Positions 12,291 to 25,000 of a stretch of DNA of 64,000 bases are shown piece by piece; position 1 is the stretch's first letter; each line of letters opens with the position of its first letter. This DNA is from Mikania micrantha. Lineage: Eukaryota; Streptophyta; Magnoliopsida; Asterales; Asteraceae. Under the pieces are notes generated by a model, which saw only the letters and a list, made by a program, of their open reading frames with translations, searched no databases and was not told where the DNA came from. The translations under genes and the position numbers were made by a program. The stretch lies in NCBI GenBank assembly GCA_009363875.1, contig CM018689.1, positions 53,631,741 to 53,695,740 of the forward strand, in the 5' to 3' direction.

Positions 12291-14198
12291 GGCCCTTTTT
12301 GGGATGATGTATAATTGGTGTGTGAGTGTTGCTACTAAGACCTACCTTAGCACATTTTGCTTGCTACTCAATGTAAAAAAGTAATCATTATTATTTAAGA
12401 AATGTTTATAATATTAAACAAAACTAAATTATGAATATTGAATATCGCGATAAATTCATATGCGTTGTGTTTTTTTTCGTGCAATCAATTCATTTCTGGC
12501 GATTTTTCAGTAAGTAATTGAAATTTGTCGTTAGAAATTCATTTTCCCCGTGATTTTTTGGGAGAAATTCGTTTTTCGTTAGAAATTTCTTTAGATAAGA
12601 CATTCCAATTTCTCATAACATGATAATTGACATGTTGTTTTTTCAGGTGTTCTGTTTTTAGTTTTATTTTTCTTTTGTTTTATTTATTGACTCATACTAA
12701 GTTTGTTTTATAATCACGACTCTTTACCAGTTAATGTTATTTTTTCCTTTTGATTTCGTTGCCAAGCCAAAACAAATGTGTTAAATCTAAGCGACAACGC
12801 GCGGGAAGCGCATTCTAGTTTAATATAGATTTAATTTAATAAAGGATTTGAAATTACTTGGTAAAAAACAATAAATTTTTTATTTTAATATTAAATGATA
12901 TAACTCAAGTTTTTCACTTTTTTGAGTCAAGTCTAGGTTTGTAAATACGTTGACTTTAAACTCTCTCTAAAGTTGGTTTAAAACTCATAATTTTCTTTTG
13001 CTTGTGATAAGTTATTACAAATTTAAATAATAGTTTCTTGTAAACAATAAAAAATAATACTAATATACATTCTTGAAAATTTATATATTACGTTATAATT
13101 TTACATAATAATAAAAAGTTTTAAGTTATTTTAAAGTTACTCGAATTTTAATATTTTAAATCATATGTCATTTTTTGTATTTTATTAATTTTATAAAATT
13201 AATCTAGATAAATGAAACACATATAAATATACCATTTGGTAATTACTTTTTCTCAATTTCACTTAAATAAACAATTAATGAAATTTTGTTACTCTTTTGA
13301 GAATGTGTTTTTTCACAATTTTCTTACATTTTTTTGTTATTAATCAAGATTCATACATGATTTATTTGTCTTCATTAATTTTAAAAAAGTTTAAACAGAT
13401 TTAAAAGATACATAAAATTGAAATTGAAATCCGTAAACAGTCAAATGAACAAAAACTTCTAATGAGTTAAAGTGAAACACCTCTTGTGTGAGATTTTCAC
13501 TATTTATCTAATGAAAGCAACGAAATGTTTTGGTGTAGTAAACAAAGATACCTTTTATCTCAAGTCACTCCTAAAGAAACTTTTGGTACCGTAAACAAAT
13601 ATTTTTAAATGAAAATACAATGTGCTATAAAACTAAAATTTCTATTTATGCTCTTTTTTTGTGAAATTTCAATTCAAGGTTTTATATTTAATAGGGATCT
13701 TCAAGTGTTTTTTTAATGAAAACTCAAAAAGATTATTTTGGTGATAAAAACATAAAATTTAAAAAAAGGGTAGGGTTAGTTAACCGGTCCATTCTTAGTG
13801 GGTTCATTTGTGAAGTTTGAATGCTTTGAAAGAGGGCGGAAATTTACGAGAACCAGAATACATTAATTTTTTGAAGCGAGAGGGGGACGAAGCCATTATT
13901 TTTAACTAAAAATAACATTTCGGCCGAAAAATTAACATTACGGACGAAAAAGAGAGGGTCGGTCGAACGGTACCGAGAGAAAAGACAATCGAGACAAGTT
14001 CCATCCGCGTTTGTTTTTAGAAGATTCCCTTTAGCTTATGACTTAACCCAGCCCTTTATAAGCTTCGCCTAAAGTTCAACCTTAATGCAAACTACCCCCT
14101 TGTGAAAGAGTGAAAGCTGTTTCTGATCACAGGAACATGCCATCAAAATACCAAAACACCAAGCATCCTAACAAAATAAGACATCCAGACTAAAATTT
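12291..14198. other. Intergenic region between CCCH and remorin genes
   Basis: No gene seen. At 12783-12815 a GC-rich stretch ending ACGCGCGGGAAGCGCATTCTAG followed by T resembles a Helitron 3' end (a self-pairing GCGC...GCGC stem, then CTAG), but I cannot find its 5' end. At 13831-13968 there is a repeat also present at 42841-42970. The last part probably contains the remorin 3' UTR. Confidence 0.45.
13831..13968. repeat. Dispersed repeat, copy 1 (TTTTTTGAAGCGAGAGGG)
   Basis: About 130 bp shared with 42841-42970 in the same orientation. Common phrases are GGGCGGAAATTT, TTAATTTTTTGAAGCGAGAG, TTTTTAACTAAAAAT and AAAAATTAACA. The family is unknown. The flanks differ, so this looks like fragments of one dispersed element. 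Confidence 0.7.
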
Positions 14199-17100
14199 CT
14201 AAAAACACCAACAATAACATGAGAAAGAAGATGGTACTCTTCCGGTCCTACGAATATAATCTGCTTGTTCTTCAGCTCTTGCAGCTTCCCGGTTTCTCTT
14301 TGCTTCTGCTGCAGCCCGTTTCTCTTCAGCTTTGTGTCGTGTAGCTGCTAGTTTGTTCATTAGTCGGTCATGTGCCCCGCCTCTCATCCGTTCTACCTCT
14401 ACCTGCACAACAAGCGGGCCAGGTAACAAGTTAGAACAAGTTTCGGTTGAAATTGTACAGATTTAGTATGGGTTGAGAAGTATGGGCCAGGTTGGGGATG
14501 ACCAGCAAACAAAGTTTACCATTTTTAAGATAATGTGTTAATTAGGATCAAAACCAATACTATTTCAATAATAATCAAATGTTTAAATGTTTCAGAAGGT
14601 TGTATGCACTGTGCATTGGACTTTGGACGACTTTCAGCCCGTTTGTTCTACCTCTACCTGCAAAATGGTTAGCGGGCTGTCCTGGTAACAAGTTTGGGTT
14701 GAAACAGGTTAAATTACAACACGGTAGAAACAGTCAGTCCTAGCTAGGTTAACCCAGTAAACAAAATTTTCTTATTTTGTGAGTTAATTAGGAGTTTAAA
14801 CAATATTATTACTATAATAATTAAATCATTGAACAAAATAATAGAAGATTGCATGCCCTCTGCCTTTGAATTTGGACGAATTTCAGCCCATTCTTTTTAT
14901 ATAATTTTCTTTAAGTTTGACCCTTTTGAGATAAAGCACACCCATTTTGACCCTTTTGAGATAAAGCACACCCATTTTGACCCTTTTGAGATAAAGCACA
15001 TCCCATTTTGACCCTTTTGAGATAAAGCACATTCCATTTTGACCCTTTTAAGATAAAGCACATCCCATTTTAACCCTTTTGAGGCAAAACACAACTAAGA
15101 TTGACCCATTCATAAGGAAATGGATTGAATATCACCTCTGTATGGTTACTTTGAACCACTAGGCAATTATCTTGATGGGAGGGCCATCTGTACAACTTTT
15201 ATGGTCAGTTCTATTATAACATACCTCAATTCTCCTCATTTCAGCTTCAGTCTTCGCTTTTTGGTGGTTTTCCCATGCCTCTATCTTTATCTCCTCACGT
15301 TTGAACCTGATCCAAAAAATTAATCAATCAACAAGAGCCACCATTTGACCCAAAAAACTAATTGCTTTCATGATATAAACAACATTCATCATTGATAATC
15401 CAACGTCATACACGCCCAGAAAACGTTTGACACACTCGTAAAGACCTCATGACATCATTATAGTCAAATAAACATATTTGCCATTTCACTTGTTATATTG
15501 AAAACATTGAAGTTTAGACATCTAAATCTCCCTAATGGCTATCATTAATATATATAATTTTCTCGTCCTATGCTATTTCAAAAAAACGAGCATCCAAGGC
15601 CACTAGAGGTGGGAAGTTCAACAGGTCCGGTAACAAGTCAAAAGTGATAATTTTGTGCAACTCAAAAGCGGTGACGTCGGGTTGCTAAAAAACACTATTT
15701 ATCCAAGAAAATAATTTAATAATTTGTTTATCAAATATAAATTGCAAAGTAGCATTATTTCACTAAAAATCCAGTTTTTTTTAATTAGAAAAATCAAGAG
15801 GTTACTACGAACCACTTCATCTCATTTGGCCTGTTTCTTCTTATATTCTCATAATTTTTAATTTACCCATTTGACCCACATGAACATAACCCGACCCATA
15901 CATAGATACCAGGTCCACATTGCAAAAATCTAGAGTCTGCAAACAAAAATTAATTAAATAAATTACCTAGCCATATACTTGGCTTTCTCAGCATCCTCCC
16001 AAGCTGCAGCCCTTATCTCAATAGCATTCATTCCCATATTTTCATCTTTTAGATCTTTTAGCACATCTGATGCAACTTTATCTTCTTCTTTGCTAGCCCA
16101 TGCAGCAATATTCGTCTTACCTAGTTGAGTTCCAAGAGCTTTGATCTCTCTTCTAGTTTTTAACTGCAATTCCTTTTCAGATAACTCTTTGTTTCCAGAA
16201 GATTCCAACCGCGGGTTTGAAGAATTGGTGGCTGATGAAACCAGGCCTGTTCTTTCTGGAGTCGCAGGTCTAGAAGAACTCGGACTCCGGCTGGGAGTTG
16301 TTGCCCTTACCGGGGTTCCAGTTCTAGAAGGTTCTTGGCTAGTAATTGGCGTCATTTCAGTGCCCATGTCTCTCATTGATACAGGTCTAACTGTTGAAGG
16401 AGGTGGGACAGATGTCATATTCTGAATGGATATAGAAGAATCATGGCGATTCAAATTAACTGCATTGGAACAAGAATTCATGAATGTAAATTAGTGTTCT
16501 TGTTTAAAGCCAAGATGGCCTGTGAAATATCGCGTTAAACAGTAAATCAGTTTAGACTGGATATTGAGCTTTGACTTTTGAGAGTTTGGGCAAAAGTTAT
16601 TATGATTGACTTCTTATATTGAGGGTCAAAATTGTTGAAAAAATTGCAAAGTTGCCTGCCTGTCCATGATTTTAGAGGTGTTTGAATTTGCACTTTTTGA
16701 GCTGATTATTACAGCTTCGAACAACACATTCAAACACTATCTCCGGCAAAAAAAAAATTAACTCGAGCTACTTAGGTAAGATGACTAGCAACATATCATG
16801 CTTTAATTTATCTATACCTGTTATAAAATTAATTAAAATGCTCCGTTAATAAATAAAAATAAGTTGAATAAGCTTATAAGCCCATGAAACAACATATGGA
16901 ACCTAAGCACCAGCTAGTACCAAACATAGCATTTCAACCATCTGAAAACTTTAGGTGACTAAACTTTTGGAATGTAATTAACTAAAAATCACTTTACTTA
17001 ATAATAAAAAAGTAAAAAACAAATGGATAAAGGTCTTACTTTCAGAATCACCAACAGAATCTCCAATCATCAATACAGATTTGCTATATGAATCATCCAT

Positions 17101-18172
17101 TTTGGAAGAAACATAGTCACCCTCCCAGTTCACATCATGCCCTTTGTTGTCCTTAGAGTGATTCATATCAATCTGTTTGGTATCAGGTTCTTCATAAGGT
17201 ACCAATCTTTGATCGCAAACTTCAACCACCGTTTTGGTGATTGGTTGGCGATTCCCATGATTACTTTTCTTAGTAGATGGCTCGCTTTTCACACGGCTAG
17301 ATGTAGGGCTAGCTATCCATTTTTGGGCATCATCCCATTTTGATGGTGCCTGTTTAGAAAATGGAGCCATTTGCTTTCTATGTGAGGCCCGCTCAGTCTT
17401 CTGAAACTCAAATGGCAATGTCGTTATTTTATCAACATTGCTTTCATAGTCCACGTAACTGTCTTCTTGCAACCCAGTTCTTGAATTTAGCAATGAGTGA
17501 TCCTTAAATCTGTAATTACTATCAGTAGTTGCTGATGTATGGCTTTCGGGAAGTACACTAACAACATCAACATCTTTGTAATTCTCTAAACAATCACCTA
17601 ATTCACATAGCAAATCAAACAATCATTACTATAAAAAAAAGTCAATTCTTGTATACAATGATCAAGATATTCTGATAGACATGATTAAACAAGAAATCAA
17701 GTACTATCAACTAAAAATAAGCAAAAATCAATGAAATTGTTAATAAAAAAGGTTAGATATGAAATACCTGATTCATCAATCCCAGAAACTTGAGATCCCA
17801 AAGAGAAATTAGCAGACTCAAGCTCATCTTCCCCTTGCTTCTTCTTCTTCTTCAACATATTCCTCAATTTCGCAGGCGACAACCCTCCTCCTCCAATCCC
17901 CTGCCACCAAAGATTCATCAAATTAAACATAGATTAAACCAAAACCCAAATCAAAACACACAATCAACAAAAGGATACTTCGATTTCACACCAGATCTGA
18001 TAGATCAGTAACAGACAGAAAGAACCCAGATGAAATCAACCAAGATATTCGATAAGATTGCGAAAGTACCAAATGGGTAAACGTAAAATCGCCAAAATTG
18101 CCCAACGGCTAATGAAATAGTGATGAACAGACGTACCTGTGGAGGGTTTTTGTTTATCTTTTCGTATTCCAT
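14199..18172 (-). CDS. Remorin family protein (long N-terminal, C-terminal remorin domain)
   Basis: Six exons on the minus strand: 18172-18137, 17900-17768, 17597-17040, 16459-15967, 15306-15225 and 14402-14199. Every junction is GT-AG, phases are consistent and the product is 501 residues. The first exon encodes only MEYEKINKNPPQ. The N-terminal 350 residues are Ser/Pro/Thr-rich and include SKWDDAQKWI, typical of long remorins. The coiled-coil Remorin_C domain covers about 385-492 (AAWEDAEKAKYMAR through AEAKRNREAARAEEQADYI). The protein ends SSFSCYCWCF, a Cys-rich hydrophobic tail of the kind that anchors remorins to plasma-membrane nanodomains, perhaps by S-acylation. Remorins scaffold membrane signalling. 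Placement in the long-N-terminus group and likeness to Arabidopsis At2g02170 is from memory. Intron 5 has a 30 bp tandem repeat. Confidence 0.95.
14912..15098. repeat. 30 bp tandem repeat in remorin intron 5
   Basis: About six head-to-tail copies of a 30-31 bp unit built on TTTTGACCCTTTTGAGATAA followed by AGCACACCCA. The first copies are nearly identical and the last two have drifted. It lies in the intron between remorin exons 5 and 6, and the repeat phase does not touch the splice sites. Confidence 0.9.
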
Positions 18173-19238
18173 TCGCAATTTGGTTCATTAATGATGTGTA
18201 ATTACTAATTAATGCATCGGCGGTCATAAATGTAGGGATTATTATGAGCAAATTACAAAGATTGGTGGCCGGAAACCCCACCGTACGGGTAGCAAGCCAA
18301 GCAGTGATACATGTGTTGGGTTGGAGACCTTTTTGTCGAGTAGTTAAACGCCAAATGGTGTATGGATGTTGAAAAGGTGGAATTGACGTGATAACTACAA
18401 TGACTAAGATACAAATGTGAGCACATGACTGTTCATTGACTTTATTCTTTTAATGAACAACGGTTGTATTTGTAAGTTGTTTATAGCTTATTTTTAGTTA
18501 ATTTAATGATGTTGATGGTTTTTTGAATTGTGTTATTAAAAAATTATGTTAAAGTTTGGAAAAGAGAATACGTTTGTGCTAAAAAAGAAGGGTTAATTTT
18601 TTTTTAGAGAAAATGTTGTATAAGCATAACTAACTTTCGATTTTGTTCCACTTAAATCATTGTAACTTTGTTTTGTTTTAATTAAATAACTTAAATTTAA
18701 TTTATGTTTTAATACTAGATAAAATACCTCGATAACAAGTAATTTTCGTTAGTTTAGCATTTATAAGTGAATTTTTAAATGAATTTAGGATTCATTTGAA
18801 AGTTTTAGACGTATTTTAAACTCATTTGGGTGTTTTATGTTTTTTGTAATCAATTAATATTTTTACAATTTTTAAAAAAAATTCACAAATTTTTTAATTT
18901 TTTTAAATTTTTAAAATTTTTGCAATTTTAATTAATTTTGAGATTTTTTTCAAAATCCATGTCATCTTCATCTCATATGCAATAAAAAAAATTATGGTTA
19001 CAAATAATATAAGTCACATATCTAAGATTGAAACATAAAAATACACTTTAAGTTATTATATTGAAACAAAACAAAGTTTGAGTAAATTAATTGAAACAAA
19101 ATTAAAACTTTATTATGTTTATATAAAATTACCCCATTTTTTAATCAGTAATACTATCATAATCTTAAACTATTTCAAACATTTTCTCCTTGTTTGGTTT
19201 GAACCTAAAATCTTATTTCTAAAAGACAATGTAACTAC
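18173..19238. other. Remorin 5' flank and AT-rich intergenic DNA
   Basis: The first 200 bp should hold the remorin promoter and leader. Beyond that it is AT-rich with long A/T runs (18840-18960). I see no gene or clear element. Confidence 0.4.
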
Positions 19239-19241
19239 TAA

Positions 19242-20177
19242 GGGGCTGTTTGTTTTTTGAAAAAATGTCTGCGGAGGTCTGCGAAACCTCTTTTGTCTGC
19301 ACCTCGCAGACCAAGGAAAGATGTAGGGTGTTTGTTTTCTCGCAGACATTTCATTAAAAAACGTCTGCGATACCTCTTCTTGGAGAAGATGTGGACCATC
19401 ATCTTCAAACCTCTTCTAGGTTTCCTCCACAACCTTCCAATCTCGCACCCCATCTCCAAGTCGTCGCCCTCCACAGCCGACGCCCCCTCAAGCCACCGCC
19501 GCCGTCGCCGCCGTGAGGGTTCCTCAAGCATTTGCGATCGTGAGTGTTCCTCAAGCAGCCGCGACCGTGAAGGTTCCTCAACCCTAGGTTCGAAGATCTG
19601 ACATGAGGGGCGACGAAAACGAACCCTAGGTTCAAAGATCGGAGATGAGCAGGGAGGTGGTAGACGGCAGAGATGGTGCGACGATCGGTGGACGACTTTG
19701 ACAGCGGGGTTGGGCTGATCGGTGCGATGATCGGTGGACGACTTCAACAACGACGATCGGTAGACGGTGGAGATGGTGCGACGATCGGTGGATGACTTCG
19801 ACGGGGGGGGGGGGGGGGGTTGGGCTGAGCGGGGAGGTGGTAGACGGCAGGGTTGGGCTTTGCAGGGAGGTTGTCGACGGTGGGGTTGGGTAACCATGGA
19901 AGAGGCCGACGTTGGGGTTGGGATGGTGGGGTTGGGAAGAGGTTTTAAGGTTAATAAAAACAAACACCCCCAAAAGCTCTTCTTGCAGGGGTTTGGTCCA
20001 CCTCTTCTGCAAAAGAAGTCTAGAGACGTGGTCCGCAGACTGCAGATGTTTTACCTCTTAAAAAACACCCCCAAAAGCTCTTCTTGCAGGGGTTTGGTCC
20101 ACCTCTTCTGCAAAAGAAGTTTGTAGACGTGGTCCGCGGACTGCAGATGTTTTACCTCTTAAAAAACAAACACCACC
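19242..20177. mobile_element. PIF/Harbinger (Tourist-like) non-autonomous element
   Basis: The left end is GGGGCTGTTTGTTTTTTGAA and the reversed right end is GGTGGTGTTTGTTTTTTAA. It is flanked by TAA on both sides (19239-19241, 20178-20180), the 3 bp target duplication of PIF/Harbinger elements. The interior is GC-rich and unlike the surroundings: TCGTCG-type repeats, CGATCGGTGGACGAC repeated several times (19670-19800), an uninterrupted G tract of about 17 at 19804-19820, and a 101 bp direct duplication near the right end. Open frames on both strands inside it are low-complexity Pro/Ser/Arg products and not genes. Confidence 0.75.
19964..20165. repeat. 101 bp tandem duplication inside the PIF-like element
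   Basis: Two copies of a 101 bp unit (starting ACACCCCCAAAAGC at 19964 and again at 20065), including TTCTTGCAGGGGTTTGGTCC and GACGTGGTCCGC. The copies differ at only a few bases. Confidence 0.9.
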
Positions 20178-20383
20178 TAAGTGAGTTAGTCCTACATTAA
20201 AGGGTAGTATTAAGAAATTATTAATTTATATCGAGTAATTGTAAATTTTAGGACATATGATATAACATTTAAAAGATACATATGTAACTAATCTCGATTG
20301 GTTTATCCTCGAGAATCTTAAAGAATTAAGATGAAAAAAAATGTTCGCTTAAAATATAAATTAAATAATTCTTGTATGAAAAG

Positions 20384-20870
20384 TAGGGATGTCCAAAAGG
20401 CTCGAATTTCGGATTTGGCATCTCATTCGTAAAAGCTCGGATAAAGCTCGTTTGTAACCAAGCCGAACCGAGCCAACTCATTTTGTAACCGAGACGAGTC
20501 CAAGCTAGGGTTGTCTCGGCTGCTATACTAAAATATAAAACTATAAGGTTACTTTGGTGTTATTTTGTAATTATGTTAAAAAATAAAAGAAAAGATGACG
20601 GAAATATGAAATTAATCTCAATTTTTACGTGCTCCACTAATTCATAATTCTTAAATCATATTCTTAATTCATAGTTCCACATATTCACGTCTCTTCTCTT
20701 ATGTAAAAACCGAGCGAAAAAACGAACCGAGCGGGGTTGAGGTGAATGCAATTCAAATATTAAATTTCTTATGTAAAAACCGGACGAGCCGAGTCCGGGC
20801 CAAGATTTCAGGCTCGATTTACAATCGAGCTGACCCTTGGCTCGGCTTGGTTCGGCTCGTGAACACCCTG
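20384..20870. mobile_element. hAT-type MITE
   Basis: It starts TAGGGATGTCC and ends ACACCCTG. The interior is rich in GGCTCG and GAGCC phrases. It is flanked by the perfect 8 bp repeat ATGAAAAG at 20376-20383 and 20871-20878, the duplication length of hAT elements. It is 487 bp with no frame. Confidence 0.85.
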
Positions 20871-20989
20871 ATGAAAAGCGAACAACTCAAATTAGGATAA
20901 TAATAACAAACAAAAATATTTTAGAAAAATGGCTAGTTGGGTAAATGGTAATGATTTAATGAAAAATAGCCTTGATGTCTCGAACTTGA

Positions 20990-21132
20990 CATCAAGTAAA
21001 GTTGCCTAATGGTTAAGGATTGGTTCTTTCTCTTTGAAAACTAGGGTTCGAGTTTCACCTGTGACACTTTAATGGATACCAGGTGAGGGAGAAATCTTGA
21101 GCTTAATCCCGGTTCTGAACCAATGGGAGGCA
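20990..21132 (+). mobile_element. SINE-like, tRNA-derived head
   Basis: GTTGCCTAATGGTTAAGGA (A-box-like) is followed after about 35 bp by GGGTTCGAGTTTCACC (B-box-like). A short body follows. This is the promoter layout of tRNA-derived SINEs, but it does not fold as a complete tRNA. No clear tail or target duplication is seen. Confidence 0.5.
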
Positions 21133-21566
21133 AGAACTGTTGTAAAAATCGTCGTAGGCGACCGCCTAGGCGCCAGGTTCCCCATAACTGTCTCGATTTT
21201 GGCCTAGGCGGGGACTAGTCGGCCTAGTCAGTTTTTTATTTTTTTTGACTTTTTTATGGTAAAAAGGGATCAATTCCATGATTATTTAGATATTTCTCAA
21301 ACCAAAATCTTTAATATGTATCTAAAACATTGAATCCAGCCACTTAACATCAAAATATATCTCTAAACATAGAACTTAGTGTTTAAGTTTCATTTTTGAA
21401 TTACTTGACTTAGTATGTTTAAGTTTATTTTTTAAAATATTTAAAGTAGTAATTACTATATTAAATTATTGATACTGATGTGTGTATATAATATATATTT
21501 GTAAAATTACATATAAAAATTTCAATCTGCCTAGCGTTGATTAATCCCTATTAATTTTTGTTGCGT
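21133..21566. repeat. Probable MITE with CCTAGGCG ends
   Basis: The left part reads TGTAAAAATCGTCGTAGGCG and contains GACCGCCTAGGCGCC. The right part contains CTGCCTAGCGTTGATTAATC followed by CCTATTAATTTTTG, similar in inverse. It looks like a hAT-type MITE with palindromic GC-rich subterminal repeats. Boundaries are uncertain. Confidence 0.4.
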
Positions 21567-21869
21567 AATTTTTTTTTATTTTATGAGTTATGGTTGCTAT
21601 TTTTTACTTTTGTTGCGTATTTTTTTATCCAAAATGGATGTACATTTGCCCTTAGCAACTAGCAACTCACATACCAAAGGCCATAACGTTATTTTGGTGG
21701 TGGGATAAGGCTTAAAAACCAAATGATCATTGGTTTAAATCGCATAAGGGTTTTTTCAAAGAGTTGACTTTTCTTCATAACTAGTAACTTGATGATGAAT
21801 ATGATCGATATGTACTGCTGATGACGCAATGATCCGTTAGTGATTCAAAAACCAATCATTAGAAAACTA

Positions 21870-22085
21870 GCAGCCGCAAGCTTTGGCGGAGCTCTGATAT
21901 GGATCGGGCCATTAGCTATCCGAAACCTGACCCGATATTCCGGGCCGTGACTCGTGAAATGAGAATTCTTCACTTCTCGCCCAAGTCACTTCCGTTCGTC
22001 ATATACTCCCAATTGATACCGATCTCTGCTATAATTCCCTGATTCACAGAAATACGAAGAGAGATCGATCAACAAACACGCCAAG
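21870..22085 (+). promoter_or_regulatory. Promoter and leader region of the proteasome beta-2 gene
   Basis: Before the ATG at 22086 the DNA becomes GC-richer, with GGGCC/GGCC motifs (21905-21950) of the kind seen in site-II-like promoters of plant housekeeping genes. A purine-rich leader follows (GAAGAGAGATCGATCAAC). No TATA box can be fixed. Confidence 0.35.
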
Positions 22086-25000
22086 ATGGAATGTGTTTTT
22101 GGAATGGTGGGAAAAGGATTTGCTTTGGTGGTAGCAGATTCATCGGCGGTCAACAGTATTCTGGTTCACAAATCGAACGAAGACAAAATCATGGTTCTTG
22201 ATTCTCATAAACTCATGGGCGCTAGTGGTGAAGCTGGTGATCGGTGAGATATTTCTCTTTTTTATCTTGTTTTTTTATTTAATTTGGTTTTGTTGATATA
22301 AGACGTCTGTTTTGTGATTCATGATGTGTTTATATGAGCTTTGAATTACGAATGGATGTTATTAGAGCAAGCTGCGAAACTAGTAATGATTGAGATGCCT
22401 GTTGATTGAACCAGGGATTTGAATTGTGTGAGGGAAAATTAGGGTTTAGCTTCAAAATTGAAACCTCAAACCGTCCGGGTCTAGTAGACAAAAAACCGGA
22501 TTCTGACCGGTACCGGGTTGGTTTATGCATGTCTGTCTACACGCAAAGCCAGGCATAAATGTTTGTGGAAGAATTAGAAGACATCATGCTGATATTTCCA
22601 GTATCTTGCTTGCTTCACACATAGTTGTCAAAAGCCATCGGCGCCTCGCCTAGGCGCAAAAAAGAAAGTCAGCCGCGTGAAGGGTGTCTCATGGCAGCCA
22701 GGCGTACTCTGGTTACTTTCCGGCAAAATTATGAAAAATCCGGCAAAGTTCAAAAGAATCCAACCATAAACCAGTTTAAAACAACCATAAAATGGTTTTT
22801 ATCTTTTAAAAGCTCTATATAACTAGATTGTTAATTGTTTTATAGTTAGATTTTATATATTTTTTTAAAAAATTTAAGCCCAAAACATGTAAAAGTGTAA
22901 AACATCTAAATATGGTAACTTGATACTATATCTAGTTTAAAAAAGGCCTAGCTTTTTTTGCGCCTTGTGCCAGGGCTCAGGGCGCGGCTTATTCGCCTTG
23001 AGTGCGCCTTGTGCCTTTGACAACTATGGTTTCACATGATAATGTTACTCTGTAGAAGATTAAATTTTAAGCCATTAGTCTCTCTGCTTAGTACTTATTT
23101 TTGGAACCTTATATAATCACATCTGATTGATTTCTCCTTTTTAGGGCTCAATTCACTGAGTATGTTCAGAAAAATGTGGCTCTTTATCAATACCGAAATG
23201 GGATTCCATTGACTACCAAGGCTGCTGCAAATTTCATGCGTGGTGAGCTTGCTACAGCTTTGAGAAAGGTATTGTAATCTTTTTAGCACTTTGAATGAAC
23301 CAAAGTTTACATGTTTTTCAAATTCAAGTATTCGTTTGTCATCTTATCAATCTTGTGAGTTTGTTTTATCATTATGAAGCTTAAATCAGGCTTGGATGTT
23401 AGTAATGTATGGTGTTTCTTGCTTTCTTTATTTGATCTTTCTATAAGCTATTCTTCTTTTATCAAGTATTTTAAAATGTTCACTTAAGCGTTGAGTACTT
23501 GTTCATATTTTTAGAACACATTATATAATTCTTTAAAGGTAAAATAAATACAATCCTTTAAAGCTAAAATGAATTTTAATAAATAGGGTTAGTTTAACTT
23601 TAATCAGTTTTTATGTGTGAACACTAGAAATCATGTAATTAAAAAAAAAAATTATTGAATTTGCAATATAAACATATTAAGCTAAAAAGGGTGCTATAGA
23701 TAATGGATTGTTTCAAAAAGTATTGATTTCTATTTACAAACAATGGCTTTTTTACATGTAATTGTCTTTTTAAACATTAGCGAAGGATGGTTTAAACCTC
23801 ACAAAACCCAACCAAAAAGTTCGCTCATCCCCAAGGTTTAAAAGAACGGAATCGCGCCTCGAGGCGTTTTCACTCTGCCTCACGAGGCGTACGCCTCAAG
23901 GCGAAACGAGGCGTAAGTCCGAGACGGTAGTAAATAAATAAATATTTTTATAATATGCATCAAAAAAAATACTAAACATCAATTAAAAAACTTTTATAAC
24001 TAAGATCATCATCATTCAATAAACATAAAAAGGACAAAGTCTATAAGACACAAAAAGACTTGGAATGTTTAGAAGTATAAAGCATCAGCCCATATAAACC
24101 GCCTCAGCTCGCCTCAGACCGCCTCGGCCCGCCTCAGACCGCCTCGGCCCAGTGAGGCGTGAGTTTCTTCAGATCTTGTGAGGCGCCGCCTCAAAAACGT
24201 TTTTCCTCCGTTTTGCCTCGAGGCGCCGCCTCAGACCGTTTTTTTAAACCATGCTCATCCCTACTCTCTAATGCTTCATGAATCACCTACGCAAACTACC
24301 ACTTCAATAAATCGCAAACCACTGTCACATAGACAAAGCTACGAAGAGGATCTTGCGAAGGTATGAGCACCAATAACCACCTAACTAAACCTACCAACAG
24401 TAGCTCTCTACCAGTGTTTATGTGGCAAATTGGATTTAAATAATCCAAACTTTGACACATTGGCCGCTGCCGGTCCCAACTACTAAAATCCCCGATAACG
24501 GTCCGAACTTTCGACATATTTTCCCGTGGCGGACCGTCGTCAAATAAACCCTAACGGCGTTAACTTTTTTTCGAATTTCGAACGGATTTTTGAGGGCTTT
24601 TGTTCAGATGGAGAATACGAGTCGAATGGCGTATAACTTACCTCGAAACGTTGCTCCAAATTTCTCAATTTGATGATTTCTTTGACCAATTGAAAGTTTA
24701 AACACCAAAATTGGGAAATTTGAAGCAATGTTTCGAGGTAAGTTATACATCATTCGACTCGTATTCTCCATCTGAACAAAAGCCCTCAAAAATCCGTTCG
24801 AAACTCGAAAAAAAGTTAACGCCGTTAGGGTTTATTTGACGGCGGTCCGCCACGGGAAAATATGTCGAAAGTTCGGACCATTATCGGGGATTTTCATAGT
24901 TGGGACCGGCAGCGGCCAATGGGTCAAAGTTTGGATTATTTAAATCCAATTTGCCTGTTTATGTTAGTGTGCAGTGTTCTCTCCGTCACATCACGTGGGC

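Noticed and set aside
14912..15098. CRISPR-like regular repeats
   Set aside because: Units are head-to-tail with no unique spacers, lie in a plant intron and are a minisatellite.
19238..20126. Several Pro/Arg/Ser-rich open frames on both strands
   Set aside because: They lie inside the PIF-like element, are low in complexity, overlap each other and resemble no protein.
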